In this document: positions 8,241 through 17,579 of the stretch, in pieces
Numbering within the stretch: the first letter of the stretch is position 1
Layout of the letters: each line of letters opens with the position of its first letter
Source of the DNA: Rhodobacter ferrooxidans
Lineage (GTDB): Bacteria > Pseudomonadota > Alphaproteobacteria > Rhodobacterales > Rhodobacteraceae
Assembly: GCF_000176015.1 (NCBI RefSeq)
Contig: NZ_ACYY01000001.1
Coordinates: 124,001 to 188,000 of the forward strand
DNA: 64,000 nt
Reading direction: 5' to 3'
Made by a program: the position numbers and the translations under genes
Notes under the pieces: generated by a model
Seen by the model: the letters and a program-made list of their open reading frames with translations, nothing else
Told to the model about the DNA's origin: nothing
The model's database searches: none

Positions 8241-9108
8241 CCCCGGCGGCCGCCAGGTGCAGCGCCACGACTTGCTGCAAGGGCGTCACCGCAAACCCCG
8301 GCAGCAGGCGGTCGAGTTCGGCGGGCGACAGGCTGTGCGGCAGGTCGTAGAGATAGCGCATTTCCAGAAGCTCCCGCGCCAGTTCCCAAAACGGCGCCAG
8401 CAGCCGCAACTGCCACCAGGCAAAACGCCCCACCTTTTCCGGCTTGCCGGTCTGACGTGCCACCTCCGTCGCCAGATCATTGGTGCTGAAGCAATGCCCG
8501 GCGAAGGGCACATCGGCAAAGGCGGGCAGGGTGTCGCGGATGTCGGCCAGCGCCACCGCCGCCCGGGCCATGTCGGGCAGGTAAGCATGGGCGCGGCGGG
8601 CGGCGGGGTCGCCGAGGCTGACAATCCGGCCCTTGGCCACGCCCTTCAGCACCACCCGCGACAGCACCGAACTGGGCGCATCCGGCTGCATGAAATCGCC
8701 GCCGCGCAGCAGGATCACCCGTGTGCCCTGCGCCGACGCCTCCCGATACTGCGCCTCCATCGTCGCCCTTATCACCCCCTTGCGGCTGACCGGGCGGTGC
8801 GGCGTGTCCGGCCCCCAGGGGCTCGGCTCGCGCCCGTAAACATACACATTCCCCGGCACCAAAACGGTGGCCCCCGAGGCTTTGGCCGCCGCCAGCACCT
8901 GCCCGGTGATCTGCGGAATCAGGTTGGCCCAATCGTGATAGCCGGGCGGGTTCAGCCCGTTCACGATCAGGTCCATCCCCCGCGCCGCCGCCACCATGTC
9001 GGTGCCGCGGGTGAAGCGACTGACCTGCCAGCCCGCCTCGGCAAAGGCCTTGGCCGCAGCGCCACCAAAGCCGCCCGATGCCCCCAGAACCAGAACTTTC
9101 CCTGTCAT
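8227..9108 (-). CDS. NAD-dependent epimerase/dehydratase-family (SDR) protein
   Basis: A 293-residue protein with an N-terminal Rossmann dinucleotide motif (KVLVLGASGGFGGAAAKAF) and an extended-SDR body including VNGLNPPGYHDW and a YGRE segment where the active-site Tyr is expected. The C-terminal domain is typical of nucleoside-diphosphate-sugar epimerase-like oxidoreductases. The substrate is unknown. The start at 9108 is set by a strong GGAGG 7 nt upstream. It is divergent from a LysR regulator, its probable controller, and overlaps the 3' end of the EEP gene by 14 bp. Confidence 0.82.
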   Translation of the reverse strand: MTGKVLVLGASGGFGGAAAKAFAEAGWQVSRFTRGTDMVAAARGMDLIVNGLNPPGYHDWANLIPQITGQVLAAAKASGATVLVPGNVYVYGREPSPWGPDTPHRPVSRKGVIRATMEAQYREASAQGTRVILLRGGDFMQPDAPSSVLSRVVLKGVAKGRIVSLGDPAARRAHAYLPDMARAAVALADIRDTLPAFADVPFAGHCFSTNDLATEVARQTGKPEKVGRFAWWQLRLLAPFWELARELLEMRYLYDLPHSLSPAELDRLLPGFAVTPLQQVVALHLAAAGVRAG

Positions 9109-9184
9109 TGTCGCCTCCATCTGCCTGCCCCGAAGATAGACATTCACCCGCGCATGAAAAATTGCGGAAATCCGGCGGTGTGAT

Positions 9185-9198
9185 ATGCATTTCTGCAT
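9185..9198. promoter_or_regulatory. inverted repeat at LysR start (ATGCA-N4-TGCAT)
   Basis: ATGCATTTCTGCAT forms a perfect 5-bp inverted repeat inside the gap between the divergent epimerase and LysR genes. It overlaps the first possible LysR start codon. Position suggests an autoregulatory site, but it lacks the classic T-N11-A spacing. Confidence 0.3.
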
Positions 9199-10093
9199 GG
9201 ATACCCTTGCCCCCCTCGATTGGTCGCTGATCCGGTCGTTTCTGGCCGTGGCCGAGACCGGCTCGCTTTCCGCCGCCGCCCGCGCCCTGGGCCAAAGCCA
9301 GCCCAGTCTGGGGCGGCACATCAGGCAGGTGGAAACCGCGCTGGAGGTGGCCTTGTTCACCCGCCAACCGCGTGGCCTGGCGTTGACCGAGGCCGGGCAG
9401 GCGCTGTTGCCTGCGGCGCAGGAGATGCGCGCCGCCGCCGCAAGGCTGGCGCTGACCGCAGCGGCGAAATCCGACCGGCTGGCGGGGTCGGTGCGTATCA
9501 CGGCCAGCCGGATCATGTCGCACCACATCCTGCCGCCGATCCTTTCGGCGCTGCGGCAGGCGGAACCGGGGATCCAGATCGACCTCGTGCCCTCGGACAC
9601 CTCGGAAAACCTGCTGTTCCGCGAGGCCGACATCGCGCTGCGGATGTATCGGCCGACGCAAGCCGACATCATCACCCGGCACCTGGCCGACCTGCCGATG
9701 GCGGTCTATGCCGCGCGCAGCTATCTGGACCGGCGGGGGCGACCGCAAAACCGTGCCGAACTGCTGGCGCTGGATTTTGTGGGCTACGACCGGTCTGACA
9801 TGATCTTGCGGATGATGGCCGGGCTGGGCGTGCCGGTGACCCGCGATTTTTTCGGTCTGCGCTGCGATGACCAACTGGTGTATTGGAACCTGGTGCGGGC
9901 GGGCGGCGGCATTGGCGGCATGCAGCGCAACATCGGTGACGCCGATCCGCTGGTGGAACCGCTTGACGGCATCGTGACGTTGCCCGCCCTGCCCTTGTGG
10001 CTGGCCGCTGCCCCGGCGCTGCGCAGCGCACCAAGGCTGCGGCGGGTGTGGGATTTCCTGACAAATGCCTTGGAAAACCTGCCCGCCGCTTGA
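9185..10093 (+). CDS. LysR-family transcriptional regulator
   Basis: A 302-residue protein. The N-terminal winged HTH reads IRSFLAVAETGSLSAAARALG followed by QSQPSLGRHIRQVE. A periplasmic-binding-protein-like effector domain from about residue 95 starts GSVRITASRIMSHHILPPIL. The start may be 9185 or the in-frame ATG at 9197 (MDTLAPLDW), which is closer to family N-termini. It is divergent from the epimerase at 8227-9108, which it probably regulates. The effector is unknown. Confidence 0.9.
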   Translation: MHFCMDTLAPLDWSLIRSFLAVAETGSLSAAARALGQSQPSLGRHIRQVETALEVALFTRQPRGLALTEAGQALLPAAQEMRAAAARLALTAAAKSDRLAGSVRITASRIMSHHILPPILSALRQAEPGIQIDLVPSDTSENLLFREADIALRMYRPTQADIITRHLADLPMAVYAARSYLDRRGRPQNRAELLALDFVGYDRSDMILRMMAGLGVPVTRDFFGLRCDDQLVYWNLVRAGGGIGGMQRNIGDADPLVEPLDGIVTLPALPLWLAAAPALRSAPRLRRVWDFLTNALENLPAA

Positions 10094-10153
10094 CCCTGCC
10101 CCCCCAAGCGGCTAGGCGAACGGCAACCCGAAAACAGCCGCAGGAGCGCCCAG

Positions 10154-11260
10154 ATGGCCAATCCGTCCCTTCTTATCCTTGCCGGTGACGGCATCGGCCC
10201 CGAAGTCATGGCCGAAGTGAAAAAGCTGATCCGCTGGTTCGAGGCCAAGCGCGGCATCGCCTTTGACGTCAGCGACGATCTGGTGGGCGGGGCGGCCTAT
10301 GACAAATCCGGCACGCCGCTGACCGACGAAACCATGGCCCGGGCGCAGGCCGCCGATGCGGTGCTGCTGGGCGCTGTGGGCGGGCCGAAATACGACGTGC
10401 TGGATTTCAGCGTCAAACCCGAGCGCGGCCTGTTGCGGCTGCGCAAGGAGATGGACCTTTATGCCAACTTGCGCCCGGCGCAATGCTTTGACGCGCTGGC
10501 CGATTTCTCCAGCCTGAAGCGTGATATCGTCGCCGGGCTGGATATCATGATCGTGCGCGAGCTGACCTCGGGGGTGTATTTCGGCGAACCGCGCGGGATT
10601 TTCACCGAAGGCAATGAACGGGTCGGCATCAACACCCAGCGCTATACCGAGTCCGAGATTGCCCGGGTGGCGCGCTCGGCCTTCGAACTGGCGCGCAAGC
10701 GCAATGGCAAGGTCTGCTCGATGGAGAAGGCCAATGTGATGGAATCGGGCGTGCTGTGGCGGCAGGTGGTGCAAGAGGTGCACGACAAGGAATATCCCGA
10801 CATCCAGCTTTCGCACATGTATGCCGACAATGGTGCCATGCAACTGGTGCGCGCGCCCAAGCAGTTCGACGTGATCGTGACCGACAACCTGTTCGGCGAC
10901 GTGCTGTCGGATTGTGCGGCGATGCTGACCGGCTCGCTTGGCATGTTGCCCTCGGCCAGCCTGGGCGCGCCGATGGCCAATGGTCGGCCCAAGGCGCTGT
11001 ATGAGCCGGTGCATGGCTCTGCCCCCGACATTGCCGGGCAAGGCAAGGCCAACCCGATCGCCTGTATCCTGTCGTTTGCCATGGCGCTGCGTTATTCCTT
11101 CGATCTGGGAGTTGAGGCGGCGCGGGTGGAACAGGCGGTGGAAAAGGTGCTGGCCGATGGGCTGCGCACCGCCGATCTGATGGGCCCGGAAGGCGGCGTG
11201 CCGGTCAGCACCTCGGGCATGGGCGATGCCATTCTGGCGGCACTGGACGCCAGCCTGTAA
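10154..11260 (+). CDS. leuB: 3-isopropylmalate dehydrogenase
   Basis: Oxidatively decarboxylates 3-isopropylmalate to the leucine precursor using NAD+. The 368 residues include the N-terminal [12 protein letters not shown], the substrate motif [13 protein letters not shown] (about residues 136-148), the metal-binding [20 protein letters not shown] (about residues 240-259) and the NAD-binding [18 protein letters not shown] segment (about residues 281-298). The ATG is preceded by GCAGGAGCG. It stands apart from leuCD, a common arrangement in this group. Confidence 0.97.
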   Translation: MANPSLLILAGDGIGPEVMAEVKKLIRWFEAKRGIAFDVSDDLVGGAAYDKSGTPLTDETMARAQAADAVLLGAVGGPKYDVLDFSVKPERGLLRLRKEMDLYANLRPAQCFDALADFSSLKRDIVAGLDIMIVRELTSGVYFGEPRGIFTEGNERVGINTQRYTESEIARVARSAFELARKRNGKVCSMEKANVMESGVLWRQVVQEVHDKEYPDIQLSHMYADNGAMQLVRAPKQFDVIVTDNLFGDVLSDCAAMLTGSLGMLPSASLGAPMANGRPKALYEPVHGSAPDIAGQGKANPIACILSFAMALRYSFDLGVEAARVEQAVEKVLADGLRTADLMGPEGGVPVSTSGMGDAILAALDASL

Positions 11261-11311
11261 GCTATCAGGGGGGGGGCCGCCCGCCCCCTTTCGGCCGCGA
11301 AAGGCATCGCC

Positions 11312-12283
11312 ATGCGCCATGCGAAATCGAACCTGCGCGGCGCGCTGATGGCGCTGACCGCGTTTGCAGTGTTCGCCACGCATGATGTGGTGGTGAAGTT
11401 TCTGGGCGGCACCTATTCGGCGGTCCAGATCATCTTTTTCAGCGTGCTGTTCAGCTTTCCGCTGGTCACCTTCATGCTGATGAACGACCGCAGCGATGGC
11501 CACCTGCGCCCGGTGCATCCGTGGTGGACCGCTGTGCGCACGGTCTGCACCGTGGTCACCGGCGTCACGGCGTTCTATGCGTTTTCCAAACTGCCACTGG
11601 CGCAGACCTATGCGATCCTGTTTGCGGCGCCCTTGCTGATCACCCTGCTGGCCATTCCGGTGCTGGGCGAGAAGGTCGGCATCCGGCGCGGGCTGGCGGT
11701 GGTGGTCGGGCTGGCGGGGGTGATGATCGTGCTGCGCCCCGGGGCGGCACCGCTGACGCTGGGCCATGCGGCGGCGCTGACGGCGGCGGTGGCCTCGTCG
11801 CTGGCCTCGGTGATCGTGCGCAAGATCGGCAAGGACGAACGCGCGGTGGTGCTGCTGCTCTATCCGATGATGGCGAATTTCGTGGTGCTGGGGGCGGCAC
11901 TGCCGTTTGTCTATCGGCCGATGCCGGTGGCACATATCGGCATGCTGGGGGTGATTGCCGCCTTCGGGTTCGTCGCCATGCTGTTGATCATCGACGCCTA
12001 TCGCAGCGCCGAGGCGGTGATCGTGGCGCCGATGCAATATTCGCAGATGGTCTGGGCCGCGGTGTTCGGTGCGCTGATTTTCAACGAAAATCCCGATGCC
12101 TACACGCTGGCGGGTGCCGCGGTGATCATTGCTTCGGGCCTTTACATCGTGCTGCGCGAGGACCGCGGCAACGTGTCGTTGAACCATCCGGTGCTGCAAT
12201 CGAAAAGCCGCCCCGAGACCGGCATCCTGCCCCGCATCAGCCTGATGCTGCGGCGGATCGAACGGCAAGAAGCCGACGATTGA
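11312..12283 (+). CDS. DMT-superfamily exporter with two EamA domains
   Basis: A 323-residue inner-membrane protein with ten hydrophobic segments in two EamA repeats (roughly residues 9-140 and 150-282). The internal phrase PLAQTYAILFAAPLLITLLA and the second-repeat APMQYSQMVWAAVFGALIF are characteristic of RhaT/EamA exporters. About 40 charged cytosolic residues follow the last helix. It probably exports an amino acid or metabolite; no substrate can be assigned. It sits between leuB and tRNA-Pro. Confidence 0.88.
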   Translation: MRHAKSNLRGALMALTAFAVFATHDVVVKFLGGTYSAVQIIFFSVLFSFPLVTFMLMNDRSDGHLRPVHPWWTAVRTVCTVVTGVTAFYAFSKLPLAQTYAILFAAPLLITLLAIPVLGEKVGIRRGLAVVVGLAGVMIVLRPGAAPLTLGHAAALTAAVASSLASVIVRKIGKDERAVVLLLYPMMANFVVLGAALPFVYRPMPVAHIGMLGVIAAFGFVAMLLIIDAYRSAEAVIVAPMQYSQMVWAAVFGALIFNENPDAYTLAGAAVIIASGLYIVLREDRGNVSLNHPVLQSKSRPETGILPRISLMLRRIERQEADD

Positions 12284-12365
12284 CCGGGGTGCAAACGCCG
12301 GGTGCAAATCCGTGTCTTGCCCCCTTGCAAATGCCGCCACGACGGTTTAACCCCCACGCCACGGT

Positions 12366-12442
12366 CGGAGCGTAGCGCAGTCTGGTAGCGCACCTGCTTC
12401 GGGAGCAGGGGGTCGGAGGTTCGAATCCTCTCGCTCCGACCA
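12366..12442 (+). tRNA. tRNA-Pro (anticodon CGG)
   Basis: A 77-nt cloverleaf. The acceptor stem CGGAGCG pairs with CGCTCCG, the anticodon stem CCTGC/GCAGG encloses loop TTCGGGA (anticodon CGG), the T-arm contains GGTTCGAATCC, and the CCA end is encoded. tRNA 3' ends are frequent integration sites; decayed arsenic-type genes start about 250 bp downstream. No second copy of the 3' end was found in the window. Confidence 0.97.
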
Positions 12443-12685
12443 ATGTAAATAATCCCGATATATCAATGAGTGACCGGCGCGAGGCTTTCTCACCCGGATC
12501 ACTCTCCCGGACAAGAGAAGCGGATCAGATAGCGATCCCCACCAGATGGTTCGCGTGGCGCCGGGAGACAGATGGCTCCTCCACCGCCATCTGATGACCC
12601 GATTCGAGCATTGCACTTTGGGAACCGGCTAACCGTTCTACCGCCGACGCCTCATCCCGTGTCCGGAAGCGCAGTCAGGGCAAGG
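12443..12685. other. non-coding stretch after tRNA-Pro
   Basis: About 240 bp without a convincing reading frame on either strand, leading into gene remnants. No integrase or attachment repeat is recognisable. Confidence 0.6.
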
Positions 12686-12826
12686 ACGCAGGCCGGGCTG
12701 ATCGTGGATAGGCGCGATGTGCAATAAGTGCGCTACCGGCTTAACCCCGATCTGTCGCCAGACCTGCGCACAGTGGTCGCGGCGGTGATGGCGGCAGCCC
12801 CCAAGGTGCAAAGGAACGCGGCATGA
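12686..12826 (+). pseudogene. C-terminal remnant of an ArsR-family regulator
   Basis: One frame reads QAGLIVDRRDVQ, then an in-frame TAA (12725-12727), then VRYRLNPDLSPDLRTVVAAV. Intact ArsR proteins have AGLVVDRREGQWVRYRLNPDLP at this point, so this is the wing and C-terminal helix of an ArsR repressor with a stop in place of the Trp codon. No HTH precedes it. Its own stop overlaps the ATG of the next remnant (ATGA at 12823-12826), as in working arsR-permease operons. Assignment is by pattern memory. Confidence 0.55.
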
Positions 12827-13277
12827 GCCTGCAGGCACAGGAGGCGCCGGGCTGGTTATGGTCGTTGGCGTTGCTGCCTTCGTTGGCGTTTGGTGGTTAG
12901 TCTATCGCCAGTTGATCCCGGCGACGGAGCGGATGGTCTCGCTGCTGCCGGTGGCCCGGCACAGCCAGACCGGCGAAGCCCAGGCGTTCTTTTTCTACGA
13001 CACACCCAAGATGATGCAGCTTTTGACGCCAATGGTGTTCGGCATGGGGGTAGTGCGCTGCTTCTTTTCGCCCGAGCGCACCCGCGCCCTGCTGGCGGGC
13101 AAGCGCGAAGGCGTCGGCAATGTGCTGGCCGCCGCGGGGATCATGCTCACCGGCTGGCAATGGCTGGACCCAGCGGTGGCCATTGCCGTCTCGGGGCTGA
13201 TTGCCGTCACCGCCCATGTCACGCTGCAACTGGAAACCGCGACCTGCGCCCGGGCCGGTGCCTGCCTTACCACCTGA
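12823..13277 (+). pseudogene. chimeric remnant: ArsP-like permease fused to CDF cation-efflux piece
   Basis: The ATG at 12823 gives MSLQAQEAPGWLWSLALL and then stops. A frameshift near 12855 continues into WWLVYRQLIPATE, FFFYDTPKMMQLLTPMVFGM and RTRALLAGKREGVGNVLAAA, which is the N-terminus of ArsP/DUF318 permeases. Instead of the expected GIVTPFCSCSAVPLF, the frame runs into GIMLTGWQWLDPAVAIAVSG and VTAHVTLQ, phrases typical of CDF (zinc/cadmium efflux) transporters. The product would be a non-functional fusion produced by deletions. The 139-residue open frame is therefore not a normal gene. Confidence 0.55.
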
Positions 13278-13295
13278 GCGCCGCCGGGGCTCGGC

Positions 13296-14345
13296 TCAGG
13301 CCTTGCCCGGTGCCGTGGCCGGAAACCAGCGCCGACCCAGCCACAGCGCCACCGATACCAGACCGATCAGCACCGGCACCTCGACCAGCGGGCCGATCAC
13401 CGTGGCAAAGGCCACCGGCGAGGCCAGCCCGAAGGTGGCGATGGCCACCGCGATGGCCAGCTCGAAATTGTTGCCCGCCGCGGTGAACGCCACCGCCGTG
13501 GTCCGGGGATAATCGGCCTTGATCAGCCGCCCCATGACAAAGCCGATGCCGAACTGGATGATGAAATACAGTGTCAGCGGCACGGCGATGCGCAGGGCAT
13601 CGACCGGCAGGCGCACCACCTCGCCGCCCTTCATCGCGAACATCGCCATGATGGTGAACAGCAGCGCCACCAGCGTGATCGGCCCGATCCGCGGCAGGAA
13701 ACGGCTCTGATACCAGGCCTCGCCGCGGCGCGCGACCAGGATGCGGCGGCTGAGGTATCCGGCGGCAAAGGGAATGCCCAGGTAGATCAGCACCGCCTGG
13801 GTGATGGTCCAGAAGCCCACGTCGATGATCTGGCCCTCCAGCCCGAACAGCGGCGGCAGCACCGTCAGGAACACCCAGGCGTAGGTCGAAAAGAACAGGA
13901 TCTGGAACACCGAATTGAACGCCACCAGTGCCGCGCCATATTGGTTGTCGCCGCAGGCCAGCCCGTTCCAGACCAGCACCATGGCGATGCAGCGCGCCAG
14001 CCCGATCAGGATCAGCCCGGTCATGTATTCCGGGCTGTCCGACAGGAACAGCACCGCCAGCGCGAACATCAGCACCGGCCCGATGATCCAGTTCTGCACC
14101 AGCGACAGCGCCAGAATCCGGCGATCCTGAAACACCTTCGGCAAATCCTCGTAGCGCACCTTCGCCAGTGGCGGATACATCATCAGGATCAGCCCCGCCG
14201 CGATCGGCAGGTTGGTCGAGCCGATCGACAGCCGGTCCAGCGCCCCAGGAAGGGCCGGGATGAAGGTGCCCAGCAGCACGCCGATGGCCATCGCGGCAAA
14301 GATCCACAGCGTCAGCCAGCGGTCGAGGAAGGACAGGCGCTGCAT
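13296..14345 (-). CDS. acr3: arsenite efflux transporter Acr3
   Basis: A ten-helix BART-superfamily carrier that exports As(III). The 349 residues include [20 protein letters not shown] at the N-terminus and [20 protein letters not shown] near residue 120, with the conserved Cys needed in this family. [21 protein letters not shown] follows near residue 290. The start at 14345 ([10 protein letters not shown]) is preferred to 14375 because GGAG lies about 8 nt upstream and the usual N-terminus results. It is the last gene of the minus-strand arsR-arsC-acr3 operon, following arsC by 1 bp. Confidence 0.94.
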   Translation of the reverse strand: MQRLSFLDRWLTLWIFAAMAIGVLLGTFIPALPGALDRLSIGSTNLPIAAGLILMMYPPLAKVRYEDLPKVFQDRRILALSLVQNWIIGPVLMFALAVLFLSDSPEYMTGLILIGLARCIAMVLVWNGLACGDNQYGAALVAFNSVFQILFFSTYAWVFLTVLPPLFGLEGQIIDVGFWTITQAVLIYLGIPFAAGYLSRRILVARRGEAWYQSRFLPRIGPITLVALLFTIMAMFAMKGGEVVRLPVDALRIAVPLTLYFIIQFGIGFVMGRLIKADYPRTTAVAFTAAGNNFELAIAVAIATFGLASPVAFATVIGPLVEVPVLIGLVSVALWLGRRWFPATAPGKA

Positions 14346-14346
14346 C

Positions 14347-14784
14347 TCAGGCTCCGGTTCCGCTGGGCCAACCATCGGCGTTCACGACCGGCTGGCCGTC
14401 TTCCTTGGTGAAGGCGCCGCGCTGCGCTGGCAGAAGCTCGATCACCGTTTCCGAGGGGCGGCACAGCCGGACCCCCAGGGGTGTCACGACGATCGGGCGG
14501 TTGATCAGGATCGGGTGCGCCATCATCGCATCCAGGAGCTGTTCCTGTGTCAGCGACGGATCGGCAAGCCCCAGCTCCGCATAGGGCGTGCCGTTTACCC
14601 GCAGCAGGTCGCGCAGCGGCATCGCCATCCGTGCGGCCAGATCAAGCAGTTCTGCCCGTGTCGGCGGTGCGCTCAGGTATTCGATGATCTCCGGTTCTAC
14701 CCCGGCGTTGCGGATCAGGCCAAGCACATTGCGCGAGGTGCCGCAGGCGGGATTGTGATAGATGCGGACCGGAAAATCAGGCAT
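14347..14784 (-). CDS. arsC: glutaredoxin-type arsenate reductase
   Basis: Reduces arsenate to arsenite, which Acr3 then exports. The 145 residues show the [12 protein letters not shown] active-site loop (catalytic Cys14), the [20 protein letters not shown] segment and the conserved RPSE Arg, all typical of the ArsC/Spx thioredoxin fold that uses glutathione and glutaredoxin. The start at 14784 ([10 protein letters not shown]) overlaps the arsR stop. An upstream in-frame ATG at 14805 would lie inside arsR. Confidence 0.94.
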   Translation of the reverse strand: MPDFPVRIYHNPACGTSRNVLGLIRNAGVEPEIIEYLSAPPTRAELLDLAARMAMPLRDLLRVNGTPYAELGLADPSLTQEQLLDAMMAHPILINRPIVVTPLGVRLCRPSETVIELLPAQRGAFTKEDGQPVVNADGWPSGTGA

Positions 14785-15151
14785 CGGCTTGCTCCTTTGA
14801 TGCACAGCGGGTGGCGGTGGCCAATGCGGGCAGGCAGAACTCCGGCCGCCCGCCGCAGCAGTCCTTGAGCAGAAAGGCGATCAGCGCCGACAGGGTTGCA
14901 ATCTCGATGGCGTAGATGATCTGGCGTCCGTCGCGGCGCGATCGGACCAGCCCGGCCTGTTCAAGATGCGACAGATGAAACGACATCTTCGACGATCCGG
15001 CCCCGAGGGTATCACCCAAAGCCCCGGCGGGCATGCCCTGCGGCCCGGCTTCGACCAGCAGGCGGACGATTCGCAGCCGATGTTCCTGCGACAGGGCGGC
15101 AAAGGCCAGGATTGCCTGTGGCTCGCTCAACATCTCAACATCTCCAGTCAT
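14777..15151 (-). CDS. arsR: ArsR-family arsenic-responsive repressor
   Basis: Winged-HTH repressor of about 124 residues. LSQEHRLRIVRLLVEAG and SKMSFHLSHLEQAGLVRSRR form the DNA-binding domain. The C-terminal LLKDCCGGRPEFCLP cysteine cluster is the likely As(III) sensor, as in other alphaproteobacterial ArsR proteins whose metalloid site lies near the C-terminus. Two starts are possible, at 15151 (MTGDVEML) and 15133 (MLSEP), created by a short tandem repeat. It is divergent from aioX across 157 bp, so it may regulate both directions. Confidence 0.93.
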   Translation of the reverse strand: MTGDVEMLSEPQAILAFAALSQEHRLRIVRLLVEAGPQGMPAGALGDTLGAGSSKMSFHLSHLEQAGLVRSRRDGRQIIYAIEIATLSALIAFLLKDCCGGRPEFCLPALATATRCASKEQADA

Positions 15152-15308
15152 GTTTAGATATTCGGTAGCAGACCGCCGCTGCGGAAACAAGACCGTTCCG
15201 CCGCCCGACAGCGGCCAGCCCGGAAAGGCCTGCCGCGGCGCCCGGCGAACAACGGCACTTGTGCAACGGCAACAGCGCGCCTTAACCTTGCAGCCTGAGG
15301 GAGAGATC

Positions 15309-16163
15309 ATGCAGCTAAAGGTTTCCCGGCGGCGGATGATGGCCCTGGCTGGGGCGGCTGTGGCAGTGCCCATGCGGCTGCGCGCTGCCGAGCCGTTGCG
15401 GCTTGGCCTGACGCCGGTGTTTCTGGACAATGACGCCGAGGTGATCGCCCGGCTGCGCGACGCCTTCGGCAGCGGCACCGGGCGCAGCGTCGAACTGGTG
15501 CAGCGGCGCACCTATCAGGAGGTGACGGGCCTGCTGCTGGAAGGCGGCGTCGATGCGGCCTGGCTCTGCGGCTATCCCTATCTGCTGCACGAAGATGCGC
15601 TCAGCCTGCTGGGCGTGCCGGTCTGGCAGGGCGCGCCGCTGTATCGGTCGTATCTGATCACCGGCATCGACGATCCGGCAACCAGCCTGGCCGATCTGCG
15701 CGGCGGTGCACATGCGTTTTCCGACCCCGACAGCAACTCGGGCTGGCTGGTCACCGCCTCCGATCTGGCGCGGCTGGGCGAGCGGGTGGACGACTTTTTC
15801 GGCCGCACGCTGTTTGCCTATGGCCATCGCAACGTGGTGCGGGCGGTGGCGGGCGGGCTGACCCGGTCGGGCAGTGTTGACGGCTATGTCTGGGAGGCGC
15901 TTTCGACGGTCGAACCCGAGCTGATGCTGCGCACGCGGGTGATCGCGCAATCCGAGCTTCTGGGCTTTCCGCCCTTCGTGGCCCGCAAGGACCGGGCCGA
16001 CACGGCGCCGGTGCAGGCGCTGCGGGGCGCCCTGCTGGGGCTGGATGCCAGTGCCGCGGGCAAGGCCGCACTGGAGATGCTGCAACTGGAAAAGGTGATC
16101 GCGGCAGAGCCTGCGCTTTTCGACGGCATCCGCGCCCGGATGCGCGATCTGGCGGCGTTGTAG
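15309..16163 (+). CDS. aioX: periplasmic arsenite-binding protein AioX
   Basis: A PhnD/phosphonate-binding-like protein of 284 residues with an exported N-terminus (SRRRMMALAGAAVAV). In characterised aio clusters AioX binds As(III) and presents it to the kinase AioS. A single cysteine, Cys87 in AAWLCGYPYLL, lies where the As(III)-binding Cys is found in Agrobacterium AioX. A GAGGGAGAG ribosome site precedes the ATG. Its place at the head of aioX-S-R-B-A supports the assignment. Confidence 0.88.
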   Translation: MQLKVSRRRMMALAGAAVAVPMRLRAAEPLRLGLTPVFLDNDAEVIARLRDAFGSGTGRSVELVQRRTYQEVTGLLLEGGVDAAWLCGYPYLLHEDALSLLGVPVWQGAPLYRSYLITGIDDPATSLADLRGGAHAFSDPDSNSGWLVTASDLARLGERVDDFFGRTLFAYGHRNVVRAVAGGLTRSGSVDGYVWEALSTVEPELMLRTRVIAQSELLGFPPFVARKDRADTAPVQALRGALLGLDASAAGKAALEMLQLEKVIAAEPALFDGIRARMRDLAAL

Positions 16164-16166
16164 CAG

Positions 16167-17579
16167 ATGCGGCTGGCCAACCTGCCGCTGTCGCTTCGGG
16201 TGCCGCTGATTGCCGCGGGGCTGATGCTTTTGCTGGGCGTGGTGGCCTCGCAACTGGTGCTGTCGGCGCTGGGGGCGGTGCAGGATGCGCGGATGCGCGA
16301 ACTGGCGCGGCTGCATGTCGAGGGGCTGGCGCTGGCGCTGGGTCCAGCGGTGCTGCGCCATGACGTGTGGGAGGTTTTCGACACGCTCGACCGCGCCGGT
16401 GCTACCCCCGACGCGCAACGGCTGATGCTTTCGGTGGTGGCCGACGAGAAGGGCCGGGTGATTGCGGCGTCGGACCCGCGGCGGGTGCCGGTGGACAGCG
16501 ACGCCACGGCACTGATGCCAGGGGCGCAAAGCCTGGATGCGATGACCGTCGGCGGTGGCGATGCGGTGATCCGGGTGGCGGCACCGTTGGTCTACCAGGG
16601 CCGCACGGTCGGCCGGATTTTCAGCGAACTGGACGTGACCGACCTTGTGGCCGAGCGGCGGCAGGCCGGGTTGGCCTTGCTGGCGGGCAATGCGCTGGCC
16701 ACCGCGGTGCTGGCCTTCGCGGGTTATCTGGCGATGCGGCGGATGCTGCGGCCGGTGACGCTGCTGGCCTCGCACATGGCCGAAACCACCGGCGCGCCGC
16801 GCCCGATTCCGCCGCAATTGATCCCGCGGGGCGATACCGAACTGGGGCGGCTGTTCCAGACCTACAACAGCATGACCGGTGCCGCCGAAGCCAAGGCCGA
16901 GGCCGAGCGGCGGCTGGCCGACCGCGAACGCCTTGTCAGCCTCGGGCGGCTGTCGTCGTCCCTTGCGCACGAGATCAACAACCCGTTGGGCGGGCTGCTG
17001 GCCGCCACCGACACGTTGCTGACCTACCCCGACCGCCCGGACGTGGTGCGCGAGGCGGCGGCGCTGGTCGATCGCGGCTTGCGGCATCTGCGCGACGTGG
17101 CGCGGGCGACGCTGGAGCACAACCGGCTGGACCGCAGCGGCCTGCCGCTGACGCCCGAGGATTTCGACGACCTGAAGCTGCTGTTTCGCCCCGAGACCCT
17201 GCGGCTGGAGCAGCGGCTGGACTGGCGGATCGAGGCTTTCAGCGCGGCGCTGGCCCGCCATGCCGCAGCACCGGTGCGGCAGATCGCGTTGAACCTGTTG
17301 CTGAACGCCTCGGCGGCGGCGGGGGCGGGCGGCGTCCTCGGGCTGGCGGTGCAGGACAGCGACGGCGCGCTGGCCCTGACGGTCAGCGATAGCGGCCCCG
17401 GCATGAATGACGCGGCGCTGCAACGGCTGCTGACCGACGATCCGGTGCAGCCGGGCGGCGGCGTCGGCCTGCGGCTGGTGCGCGAGCTGGTGCAGGCGGC
17501 AAACGGCCAGATCGGCTATCGGCGGCTGGACGCCACCAGCACGGTGCAGGTCACCTTGCCGGGGAACCCGCCATGCTGA
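16167..17579 (+). CDS. aioS: arsenite sensor histidine kinase AioS
   Basis: A 470-residue membrane kinase. Helices near residues 12-35 and 168-192 flank a periplasmic sensor domain. The HAMP-like linker, the H-box SSLAHEINNPLGG (phospho-His near residue 271), the N-box IALNLLLNA, the G1 box VSDSGPGM and the G2 box GGGVGLRLVREL follow. It starts 3 bp after aioX and overlaps aioR by 7 bp (ATGCTGA). By analogy with other aioXSR systems it would phosphorylate AioR in response to AioX-bound arsenite. Confidence 0.9.
   Translation: MRLANLPLSLRVPLIAAGLMLLLGVVASQLVLSALGAVQDARMRELARLHVEGLALALGPAVLRHDVWEVFDTLDRAGATPDAQRLMLSVVADEKGRVIAASDPRRVPVDSDATALMPGAQSLDAMTVGGGDAVIRVAAPLVYQGRTVGRIFSELDVTDLVAERRQAGLALLAGNALATAVLAFAGYLAMRRMLRPVTLLASHMAETTGAPRPIPPQLIPRGDTELGRLFQTYNSMTGAAEAKAEAERRLADRERLVSLGRLSSSLAHEINNPLGGLLAATDTLLTYPDRPDVVREAAALVDRGLRHLRDVARATLEHNRLDRSGLPLTPEDFDDLKLLFRPETLRLEQRLDWRIEAFSAALARHAAAPVRQIALNLLLNASAAAGAGGVLGLAVQDSDGALALTVSDSGPGMNDAALQRLLTDDPVQPGGGVGLRLVRELVQAANGQIGYRRLDATSTVQVTLPGNPPC

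Noticed and set aside
12858-13277. A single intact 139-residue membrane protein gene
   Set aside because: Its two halves resemble different transporter families and the start is inside a frameshifted longer gene, so it is treated as a remnant.
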